This document shows, in pieces, positions 56,903 through 64,000 of a stretch of DNA of 64,000 nucleotides. The stretch covers positions 124,001 through 188,000 of the forward strand of contig JAMLHK010000001.1 in assembly GCA_023957155.1 (NCBI GenBank), given 5' to 3'. Each line of letters begins with the position of its first letter. The first letter of the stretch is position 1. The stretch is from Chitinophagaceae bacterium (lineage in GTDB: Bacteria > Bacteroidota > Bacteroidia > Chitinophagales > Chitinophagaceae). The translations under genes and the position numbers were made by a program. The notes below the pieces were generated by a model. It was given only the letters and a program-made list of their open reading frames with translations. It was not told the origin of the DNA and ran no database searches.

Positions 56903-57039
56903 GAATCAGGTGTCTAAGTCCGGCTTATACAGACCATATAAAAACCAGCTATAATTTAACTACCTTCGCACCCGGCTTTTAGGATACAGGCAAATATAAA
57001 ATTTTAACGTTCAAACCCCACAAAAAATATAACGGAGTT

Positions 57040-59679
57040 ATGATGACTTCATTACAAATAAGGCAGGCTTTCCTCGATTTTTTTCAATCCAAACAGCACC
57101 TTATTGTCCCCTCAGCTCCTATCGTGGTTAAGAATGATCCTACCCTCCTGTTTACCAATGCCGGGATGAATCAGTTTAAAGATTATTTCCTTGGAAACAA
57201 AAAAGCCCCTTACCAGAGAGTAGCCAATACACAAAAATGTTTACGGGTAAGCGGAAAGCACAACGATCTCGAAGAAGTAGGGGTGGATACGTATCACCAT
57301 ACTATGTTTGAGATGCTGGGCAACTGGAGTTTTGGCGATCCTGCCCGGCCGGAAGGGGGTTACTTTAAAAAAGAAGCCATAGCCTGGAGCTGGGAACTTT
57401 TAACCGAAGTTTATAAAATATCAAAAGACCGGATTTATGTAACCATCTTTGAAGGAGACGAAAAAGAAAACCTGCCTAAAGATGAAGAAGCCTATAACGA
57501 ATGGAAAAAAGTGATAGCGGAAGACCGGATCCTGACGGGAAAGAAAAAAGACAATTTCTGGGAAATGGGAGATACCGGACCCTGTGGTCCCTGTACGGAA
57601 ATTCATATTGACTGCCGTAATGATGAAGAAAGAAAGGGCATAGATGGAAAAACCCTGGTAAATAACGATCATCCCCAGGTTATTGAGATATGGAACAATG
57701 TATTCATACAATTCAACCGCTTAAAAAACGGCACACTCGCTCCGCTTGCCGCACGTCATGTAGATACCGGTATGGGATTTGAACGATTGGTGCGGGTATT
57801 ACAGGGGAAAAACTCCAATTACGATACCGATGTTTTTACCGGAACAATAGCCTGTATAGAAAACATAACCGGACAGCAATACGGTTTCGGCAACAGCAGG
57901 CAGGACATTGCCTTCCGGGTACTTTCCGATCACATAAGAGCCATCTGCTTTACCATTGCAGATGGGCAATTGCCCTCCAATACCGGTGCAGGATACGTGA
58001 TCAGAAGAATATTAAGAAGGGCGGTGAGATACTATTATTCTTATCTTAATTACAAACAACCCCTGCTTTACCGGTTGGTAAGCACGATAGCAGCGCAGTT
58101 TAAAAATGTGTTCCCGGAGCTGGATCAGCAAACCGGTTTTGTAACAAAGGTGATAAAAGAAGAGGAGGAAGCCTTTTTAAGAACACTGGAGAAGGGCTTA
58201 AAACGTATTGAAGATATCATCAGATCTACAGGTAATACCACGGTTATTTCCGGCAAAGAGGTATTTGAGCTTTATGACACCTACGGGTTTCCTGTTGATC
58301 TTACCCGCCTGATTGCCCAGGAAAATAAGTTATCCGTAGATGAAAGCGGTTTTGAAAAAGAAATGCAGGAGCAAAAAAACCGAAGCCGCGTAGCAACGGC
58401 TATAGATACAGAAGACTGGATTGAAGTGAGCAAAACAGATAAGCCGGGTTTCGTGGGCTATCACGACCTCGTTGTTGAAACCCGGGTAGTAAAATACAGA
58501 AAGATTAAAATAAAAGGCAAAACACAATACCAGGTGGTATTAGCCACCACGCCCTTTTATGCGGAAAGCGGAGGACAGGTTGGAGATAAAGGCACGCTCC
58601 TGTTCGGCGATGAAAAGATCATGGTTACCGATACCAAAAAAGAAAATGACCTGATCATTCATTTCATAGAAACCGAGCCTGCCGATATTACGCTGCCCGT
58701 AACAGCTACGGTCCATCTTGAAAACCGCCTAAACACCATGTACAACCATACGGCAACGCATTTGCTCCATGCTGCACTGCGCCAGGTATTGGGTAAGCAT
58801 GTAGCACAAAAGGGATCCCTGGTTTCGCCTGCAGAGCTTCGCTTTGACTTTTCGCATTTCGCTAAGGTAACCGAAGACGAGCTATGGAAAGTGCAATCTA
58901 TAGTGAATGAAAAGATCCGGGAAAATATTCCTGTTATAATAAAAGAAATGCCTAAGGAAGAAGCGCTGCAATCAGGCGCCATGGCCCTGTTTGGCGAAAA
59001 ATACAGCGACACCGTCCGGGTAGTAACCATAGACCCCGGCTATTCCGTTGAATTGTGTGGCGGCACGCATGTTGGCAATACCGGTATGATCGGGATCTTT
59101 ACTATTATCTCCGAATCAGCGGTAGCTGCAGGAGTAAGACGTATTGAGGCATTAACCGGGCCTGCCGCTATCCAGTACAGCTATGATCGGATAAGTCAAT
59201 ACAAGCATATCACTGAGCTGCTTAAGGCAAAAGATCCGCTGAAAGCTATTGAAAAGCTTTTGGAAGAGAAGCATGTGTTACAAAAGAGAATCGAGGGGCT
59301 GGAAGCAAGGCAATTGGTACAGATACGGAATGAGCTTCTTCAAAAAGATGAGATCATAAACGGGGTCACCTTTATTGGAGACATCATAGAAGTAAGTAAT
59401 GCAGATGCGCTAAAGAAAATATGCTTCGATGTAAAAAATAATCTTAACGATTACGTACTGGTGATAGGCGCCAATATTGGCGGTAAACCTTTTGTGGCCA
59501 TCGGTATATCGGAAGTGGTTGCCGCAGCAAGGCAACTGGATGCTGCCCGGCTTATTAAGGAACATGTTGCCCCGCTGATAAACGGAGGAGGAGGAGGCAA
59601 TAAAACACTGGCTACAGCCGGCGGACAGGATGCAGCCGGGCTACGCCAGGCCATCGCGAAAGTGAAATCTTTACTTTAA
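57040..59679 (+). CDS. alaS: Alanyl-tRNA synthetase
   Basis: The 879-residue class II synthetase is complete. The aminoacylation domain starts IRQAFLDFFQSKQHLIVPSA and contains FTNAGMNQFKDYFLG and TGMGFERLV. The editing domain has NHTATHLLHAAL and ELCGGTHVGNTGMIGIF with its zinc ligands. The C-terminal C-Ala domain ends with the glycine-rich NGGGGGNKTLATAGG. A start one codon later (57043) is equally possible. Confidence 0.98.
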   Translation: MMTSLQIRQAFLDFFQSKQHLIVPSAPIVVKNDPTLLFTNAGMNQFKDYFLGNKKAPYQRVANTQKCLRVSGKHNDLEEVGVDTYHHTMFEMLGNWSFGDPARPEGGYFKKEAIAWSWELLTEVYKISKDRIYVTIFEGDEKENLPKDEEAYNEWKKVIAEDRILTGKKKDNFWEMGDTGPCGPCTEIHIDCRNDEERKGIDGKTLVNNDHPQVIEIWNNVFIQFNRLKNGTLAPLAARHVDTGMGFERLVRVLQGKNSNYDTDVFTGTIACIENITGQQYGFGNSRQDIAFRVLSDHIRAICFTIADGQLPSNTGAGYVIRRILRRAVRYYYSYLNYKQPLLYRLVSTIAAQFKNVFPELDQQTGFVTKVIKEEEEAFLRTLEKGLKRIEDIIRSTGNTTVISGKEVFELYDTYGFPVDLTRLIAQENKLSVDESGFEKEMQEQKNRSRVATAIDTEDWIEVSKTDKPGFVGYHDLVVETRVVKYRKIKIKGKTQYQVVLATTPFYAESGGQVGDKGTLLFGDEKIMVTDTKKENDLIIHFIETEPADITLPVTATVHLENRLNTMYNHTATHLLHAALRQVLGKHVAQKGSLVSPAELRFDFSHFAKVTEDELWKVQSIVNEKIRENIPVIIKEMPKEEALQSGAMALFGEKYSDTVRVVTIDPGYSVELCGGTHVGNTGMIGIFTIISESAVAAGVRRIEALTGPAAIQYSYDRISQYKHITELLKAKDPLKAIEKLLEEKHVLQKRIEGLEARQLVQIRNELLQKDEIINGVTFIGDIIEVSNADALKKICFDVKNNLNDYVLVIGANIGGKPFVAIGISEVVAAARQLDAARLIKEHVAPLINGGGGGNKTLATAGGQDAAGLRQAIAKVKSLL

Positions 59680-59789
59680 ACAAACGGCCCTGTTCTTAAA
59701 ACTACGGTAAATTCTTCCTGTCCTGAATAATAGAAAGCAATTTCACGTAACTTTAGTTATATTATCGCTAACAATAAAAACAATATGTT

Positions 59790-60260
59790 ATGACTAAAGT
59801 TAACATCGGTATTACCGAAAAAAACAGACAGTCTGTAGCGGAAGCATTAAGCCATGTATTAGCAGACGAGCATATCCTGTATAATAAAACCCGCAGCTAC
59901 CACTGGAATGTGGAAGGCCCCAGCTTTATGGAATTGCACAAACTGTATGAAGAGCAATATACCATGCTGGCGGAAATCATTGATGAGATCGCCGAGCGGA
60001 TCCGTACAATAGGTCATTATGCAGAAGGAAGGCTAAAGGAACTATTAAAACTGGCTTCCCTGGAAGAACCGCCAGTGCCCACCCGGTTTGAAAAACAAAT
60101 ACCCAGCCTGGATGCAGATCATGAAACCATAATCATTAACCTGCGAAAGCTAATCAAAAAATTTGACGAAGATTATAAAGATGCGGGAAGCAGTGATTTT
60201 GTTACGGGATTGCTCAAGCAACATGAAAAAATGGCCTGGATGCTGAGATCTTACAAATAA
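59790..60260 (+). CDS. dps: Dps-family ferritin-like DNA-protecting protein
   Basis: The 156-residue protein has the Dps pattern: LADEHILYNKTRSYHWNVEG (His of the ferroxidase site) and EIIDEIAERIRTIGHYAEG (Asp/Glu ligands). Dps shells oxidise and store iron with H2O2 and protect DNA. A near-consensus -7 element, TAACTTTA, lies near 59749. A terminator follows at 60293-60338. No OxyR-like site was identified. Confidence 0.95.
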   Translation: MTKVNIGITEKNRQSVAEALSHVLADEHILYNKTRSYHWNVEGPSFMELHKLYEEQYTMLAEIIDEIAERIRTIGHYAEGRLKELLKLASLEEPPVPTRFEKQIPSLDADHETIIINLRKLIKKFDEDYKDAGSSDFVTGLLKQHEKMAWMLRSYK

Positions 60261-60292
60261 TACAATCGTTTTTCAATACATAAAATTGAAAC

Positions 60293-60338
60293 AAAGGAGG
60301 CAAAACCCATACCGGATAAACTGCCTCCTTTATCTTTT
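60293..60338 (+). terminator. Terminator after dps
   Basis: AAAGGAGGCA (60293-60302) pairs with TGCCTCCTTT (60322-60331) over a 19-base loop, followed by ATCTTTT. It is 32 bases after the dps stop. Confidence 0.75.
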
Positions 60339-60377
60339 GCCACCGGGAGGTAAATCACTTATTATAATTGCAATGGT

Positions 60378-62333
60378 ATGAAAAAGAAATGGCTCTCCAT
60401 TCCGGCTATGCTTTTGGTAATGTTTGTCCATTCGCAGACTTCATTACAAAAATTATACCCCGTTAATTTCTCGGATGTAACGATCTCCGATGCTTTCTGG
60501 AAACCCAAAATGCAAACCGTGGCTACAGCCACCATTGACGCCTGTATTCGCTATACGCAGGATAAAACCGGGCGGATCCGGAACTTTGAAAAAGCAGCAC
60601 AGCGATCCGGCCGCCATGAAGGTATCTACTATGATGATTCCGATGTATATAAGGCGATTGAGGCTATCGCCTACTCCCTGAAAAACTATCCTGATCCTGC
60701 TTTAGAAAAAAAGACGGACGAGTGGATTGAGAAAATCGCCGCAGCACAATTACCGGACGGTTACCTGAATACGTATTATATCCTTACCGATATCAATGCA
60801 AGGTGGACAGATATGGAAAAGCACGAAGACTATTGTGCAGGACATCTCATTGAAGCCGGGATTGCTTATTACAATACAACCGGTAAAGATAAATTGCTGC
60901 GTACGGCTATCCGCTTCGCCGATCATATTGACACGGTCTTTCGCCTGCAGAACCGGCCCTGGGTTAGCGGGCACCAGGAAATTGAACTGGCCCTGATGAA
61001 ACTCTACCACTTCACCCAAAAGAAAAAATACCTGGAACTGGCCAACTGGTTTCTTGAGCAAAGAGGGCATGGCCATGGCAGGGGAGTGATATGGGACAAA
61101 TGGGGCCGGGCCGATTACTGCCAGGATAGTCTGCCGGTAAAAGACCAGCGTAAAATAACAGGGCACGCAGTCCGGGCCATGTATTTATATACCGGTGCAG
61201 CCGATGTTGCCGCAGTAACCAACGATGCCGGCTATATTACCGCTATGGATTCTATATGGCAGGATGTGGTATTTCGCCACATGTATATCACCGGAGGTAT
61301 CGGGGCACAGGGAAGCAACGAAGGATTTGGTAAACCGTATGTGCTGCCCAATGCCACCGCATACTGTGAAACCTGTGCTTCCGTAGGCATGGTATTCTGG
61401 AACCAGCGTATGAATATGCTTTCGGGAAACGCCCGGTATATTGATGTACTGGAAAGAAGCCTGTATAATGGCGCCATAGACGGGCTATCCCTGTCGGGCG
61501 ACCGGTTTTTTTATGGCAACCCCCTTGCCTCCCCGGGTAATTACATGCGCAGCGAGTGGTTTGGCACTGCCTGTTGCCCGTCTAATATTGCCCGGCTGGT
61601 AAGCTCCCTGGGCAATTATATCTATGGAAGCTCTTCCGATGCCATCTGGATAAATTTATTCGCCGGCAGTAAAGCCGCGATCATGGTGAACAATAGCAAA
61701 GTGGATATCAACATGGAAACCAACTATCCCTGGGACGGGGATATCAAACTAACCGTGGCACCGGCTAAAAAACAACACTTCAATTTACACATCCGGATTC
61801 CCGGCTGGCTTACGGCGCCGGTACCCGGAGACCTGTATCGTTACGCTGACGAGGAAAAAGCTGTGCCGGAAATACAGGTCAACGGGATAACTCAAAAATA
61901 CGATATGATCAATGGCTATGCCATTATCCGGCGAAACTGGAAAAAGGGCGACAGGGTAACCATACATTTGCCTATGACAGTAAGAAGAATAGTAAGTAAT
62001 CCTGCCGTCAAACAAAATGAAAACCGGGTAGCGCTTCAATACGGGCCATTGGTATATTGTGTGGAAGGAATAGACAACCAACCCGGTACCGGCAGCATCA
62101 TTATACCTCCGGGTACCACATTTGAAACCGTATTTAATCCTTCTTTGCTGGGAGGTGTAAACACATTGGTTTTTAAAGCTCCTGTCGTAACCATAGATAA
62201 GGAAGGAACTGCCGTATCTACCGTAATGAAGAAAATAACCGCCATACCTTATTTCAGCTGGAACAACCGGGGCGCCAGCGACATGCAGGTGTGGTTGCCT
62301 TCCGCAGTTAAGAAAATCAGCCTTAATGAATAA
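60378..62333 (+). CDS. Secreted glycoside hydrolase, GH127
   Basis: The 651-residue protein has a signal peptide (ending VHSQ) and the GH127 (DUF1680) alpha/alpha-barrel. The zinc-cysteine catalytic set is visible: Glu and Cys in ETCASVGMVFWNQRM (near residue 335) and the Cys pair in FGTACCPSNIARL (near residue 398). GH127 enzymes hydrolyse beta-L-arabinofuranosides using a Cys nucleophile. C-terminal beta-domains follow. It stands apart from the GH29 locus. Confidence 0.93.
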   Translation: MKKKWLSIPAMLLVMFVHSQTSLQKLYPVNFSDVTISDAFWKPKMQTVATATIDACIRYTQDKTGRIRNFEKAAQRSGRHEGIYYDDSDVYKAIEAIAYSLKNYPDPALEKKTDEWIEKIAAAQLPDGYLNTYYILTDINARWTDMEKHEDYCAGHLIEAGIAYYNTTGKDKLLRTAIRFADHIDTVFRLQNRPWVSGHQEIELALMKLYHFTQKKKYLELANWFLEQRGHGHGRGVIWDKWGRADYCQDSLPVKDQRKITGHAVRAMYLYTGAADVAAVTNDAGYITAMDSIWQDVVFRHMYITGGIGAQGSNEGFGKPYVLPNATAYCETCASVGMVFWNQRMNMLSGNARYIDVLERSLYNGAIDGLSLSGDRFFYGNPLASPGNYMRSEWFGTACCPSNIARLVSSLGNYIYGSSSDAIWINLFAGSKAAIMVNNSKVDINMETNYPWDGDIKLTVAPAKKQHFNLHIRIPGWLTAPVPGDLYRYADEEKAVPEIQVNGITQKYDMINGYAIIRRNWKKGDRVTIHLPMTVRRIVSNPAVKQNENRVALQYGPLVYCVEGIDNQPGTGSIIIPPGTTFETVFNPSLLGGVNTLVFKAPVVTIDKEGTAVSTVMKKITAIPYFSWNNRGASDMQVWLPSAVKKISLNE

Positions 62334-62397
62334 AAACAGCCTGTCCCGGCGCCATCCGTAAAGCAATAAGGGGATGGGAAAGAAATGACAACGCATA

Positions 62398-63558
62398 ATG
62401 GATATATCATACATCATCAATGAACTGGGAGAAGACAGGGAGCACTACTTTAACGCCGTAGCGCCACCCATTATACAAACCAGCAATTTCGCCTTTAAAA
62501 AGGTAGAAGATATGCGCCGGCTTTTTGAAGATGAATACAGCGGCTACATCTACAGTAAAGGAATGAATCCCACCGTTGATATCCTCCGTAAAAAGTTAGC
62601 GGCGCTCGACGAAGCTGAAGACTGCCTTGTATTCAATAGTGGTTCTTCGGCTATATTCGCCGCTGTGCTTGCCCATGTTAAAGCAGGTGATCATATTGTA
62701 TCCGTTAAAAAACCTTATACCTGGGCACAAAAGCTGTTCAACGTGATACTACCGCGTTTTGGCATAACCACTTCTTATGTTGACGGGACACAGGTAGAAA
62801 ACTTTGAAAAAGCTATTCGTCCCAACACCGCAATCATATACTTAGAATCACCCAATTCATGGAGCTTTGAATTGCAGGACCTAAAAGCGGTTGCCACATT
62901 AGCCCGATCGCATGGTATTATCACCATCTGCGATAACAGCTACTGTACTCCCCTGTATCAAAAACCCATTGCATTAGGTATAGATATTGCCCTCCAATCG
63001 GCTACAAAATACATAAGCGGTCATAGTGATGTGATGGCCGGTGTTTTAACCGGCAGCCGGGAAATGATCACGAAAATATTTAAGAGCGAGTATAATACCA
63101 TCGGAAGCGGTATTTCACCATTCAATGCCTGGTTGCTGATCAGGGGATTAAGAACACTCCCGTTACGTATTCAAAAAGTAACCGAAAACACCAGGCCCGT
63201 GCTTGATTTTCTGAAAGCGCATCCCAAAGTTGAATCCGTGGTATTCCCGTTTGATGAAGAATTCCCCCAGTATATACTGGCTAAACAACAGATGAAAAAT
63301 GCCTGCGGATTGATCTCTTTTTATCTTAACGTGAAGAAAATTGAAGAAGTCGTTACATTTTGTGAAAACCTTAAGCATATCCTCATGGCGGTGAGTTGGG
63401 GTAGTTACGAATCCTTGATCATTCCCGGCTGCGCTACGGTATCCCCCGCCGAATATGATATTGGTAAAGCTTCGCATCGGATGCTGAGGCTATATGTAGG
63501 ACTGGAAGATCCGGAATATATTATCCGGGATCTTGAGCAAGCCTTAAATATTACATGA
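62398..63558 (+). CDS. Cys/Met-metabolism PLP enzyme (trans-sulfuration family)
   Basis: The 386-residue enzyme is a fold-type I PLP protein of the cystathionine gamma-synthase/lyase group. YSKGMNPTVDILRKKLAALD precedes FNSGSSAIFAAVL, and the PLP Lys is in SATKYISGHSDVMAG near residue 208. Whether it is a synthase, lyase or gamma-lyase is not resolvable here. It follows the GH127 gene by 64 bases but the functions do not suggest a link. Confidence 0.9.
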   Translation: MDISYIINELGEDREHYFNAVAPPIIQTSNFAFKKVEDMRRLFEDEYSGYIYSKGMNPTVDILRKKLAALDEAEDCLVFNSGSSAIFAAVLAHVKAGDHIVSVKKPYTWAQKLFNVILPRFGITTSYVDGTQVENFEKAIRPNTAIIYLESPNSWSFELQDLKAVATLARSHGIITICDNSYCTPLYQKPIALGIDIALQSATKYISGHSDVMAGVLTGSREMITKIFKSEYNTIGSGISPFNAWLLIRGLRTLPLRIQKVTENTRPVLDFLKAHPKVESVVFPFDEEFPQYILAKQQMKNACGLISFYLNVKKIEEVVTFCENLKHILMAVSWGSYESLIIPGCATVSPAEYDIGKASHRMLRLYVGLEDPEYIIRDLEQALNIT

Positions 63559-63563
63559 AGGGT

Positions 63564-63594
63564 TTTGACAAATGTTTTTTTAGTTGAATATTTG
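63564..63594 (+). promoter_or_regulatory. Promoter of the TolC-type gene
   Basis: TTTG (63564-63567) and AATATTTG (63587-63594) are separated by 19 bases, matching the -33/-7 spacing used in Bacteroidota with one mismatch at the first base of the -7 element. Confidence 0.45.
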
Positions 63595-63666
63595 TAGTAT
63601 GAACAGGTAGCTTAGGTCTTTTATGTAAGTGCTGCTCATCTGCTACGGATATTATAAATTTTATTC

Positions 63667-64000
63667 ATGAGAAAACTATTATACTGGCTGGTTGTACTCA
63701 CAGCCTTTGCGTCTAACCCAAATGTCACCGCTCAAACTTCTGTAAAATGGGACCTGCGCCGTTGTGTGGAATATGCTTTAACCAATAATATTTCTGTAAG
63801 ACAGGCTGATATACAGGCACGCTTTTCCGCTATCGTTCTAAAACAAAGCAGGCTCCAGCAAATACCTTCCCTTAACTTTTCCGGCAATCATGGTTTTTCA
63901 TTCGGACGCTCATTAGATTACTCCACAAACGTATATACGGACAATAATGTGATGTATGAGCAAATGGGCCTAAACAGCCAGGTAAGTTTATTTAACTGGA
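63667..64000 (+). CDS. TolC-family outer-membrane efflux protein (partial)
   Basis: The frame starts at ATG 63667 and runs off the right edge. The 111 residues seen have a signal peptide (ending VTAQ) and a TolC-like start: WDLRRCVEYALTNNISVRQA and LKQSRLQQIPSLNFSGNHGF. TolC proteins form trans-periplasmic export channels with an RND or ABC pump, which would lie beyond the edge. Confidence 0.88.
   Translation, partial: MRKLLYWLVVLTAFASNPNVTAQTSVKWDLRRCVEYALTNNISVRQADIQARFSAIVLKQSRLQQIPSLNFSGNHGFSFGRSLDYSTNVYTDNNVMYEQMGLNSQVSLFNW

Noticed and set aside
61785-62420. 211-codon minus-strand frame
   Set aside because: Antisense to the GH127 gene and without recognisable domains.

Overview
The window reads as chromosome of a Bacteroidota bacterium, most likely in or near the family Chitinophagaceae. 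Evidence: a SusC/RagA outer-membrane transporter, an alternative complex III plus cytochrome oxidase operon, an IPExxxVDY-family protein, few Shine-Dalgarno sites, and repeated -7 promoter elements of the TAnnTTTG type (for example at 7315-7322, 24377-24384, 46578-46585). The family assignment is inference; the phylum assignment is strong.

Layout. 1-6088 is a glycan-use locus: a SusC-type transporter cut by the left edge, a ROK repressor, and a divergent GH29 fucosidase separated by AT-rich promoter DNA with three similar direct repeats. 6172-9650 holds a double rhodanese protein, an ArsR-type regulator, tsaB, ridA and a D-threonine aldolase-like enzyme. 9714-24332 is one long minus-strand respiratory operon: actABCDEF (alternative complex III), coxB, coxA, ctaB, two subunit III genes and subunit IV. 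It has a perfect -7 element before actA and a GC-rich terminator after subunit IV. 24569-31909 holds purN (fused to a membrane domain), a pterin dehydratase, an IPExxxVDY protein, an M28 peptidase, feoB, a lipoprotein and a Gfo/Idh/MocA oxidoreductase.

32066-34910 is a decayed type I restriction-modification island: a 5'-truncated hsdR, a DUF1016-type nuclease gene with one in-frame stop, and an hsdM with a one-base frameshift that is then cut off just after its NPPF catalytic motif. 34946-41669 carries an SDR, a HAD phosphatase, psd-cdsA-CPBP protease, dusB and surA. 41747-46519 is the rimP-nusA-infB operon, with a complete promoter and a perfect 12-bp hairpin in its leader. 46726-56902 holds a sugar epimerase, prfA, trmB, an alkyltransferase-like protein, a DUF3748-like lipoprotein, a beta-barrel-like protein, tag, a Dabb protein, a possible 56-residue small protein with its own terminator, an L,D-transpeptidase, a MerR regulator and an M23 peptidase. 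57040-64000 holds alaS, dps, a GH127 enzyme, a Cys/Met-metabolism PLP enzyme and the start of a TolC-type protein.

Most of the window is ordinary housekeeping and respiration. I did not find a clear undescribed multi-gene system. The points most worth a second look are the membrane-domain-PurN fusion, the rimP leader hairpin, the R-M remnant with its single stop codon, the cysteine-less double rhodanese, and the small ORF at 54155-54325. No tRNA, rRNA, CRISPR array or intact insertion sequence was seen.
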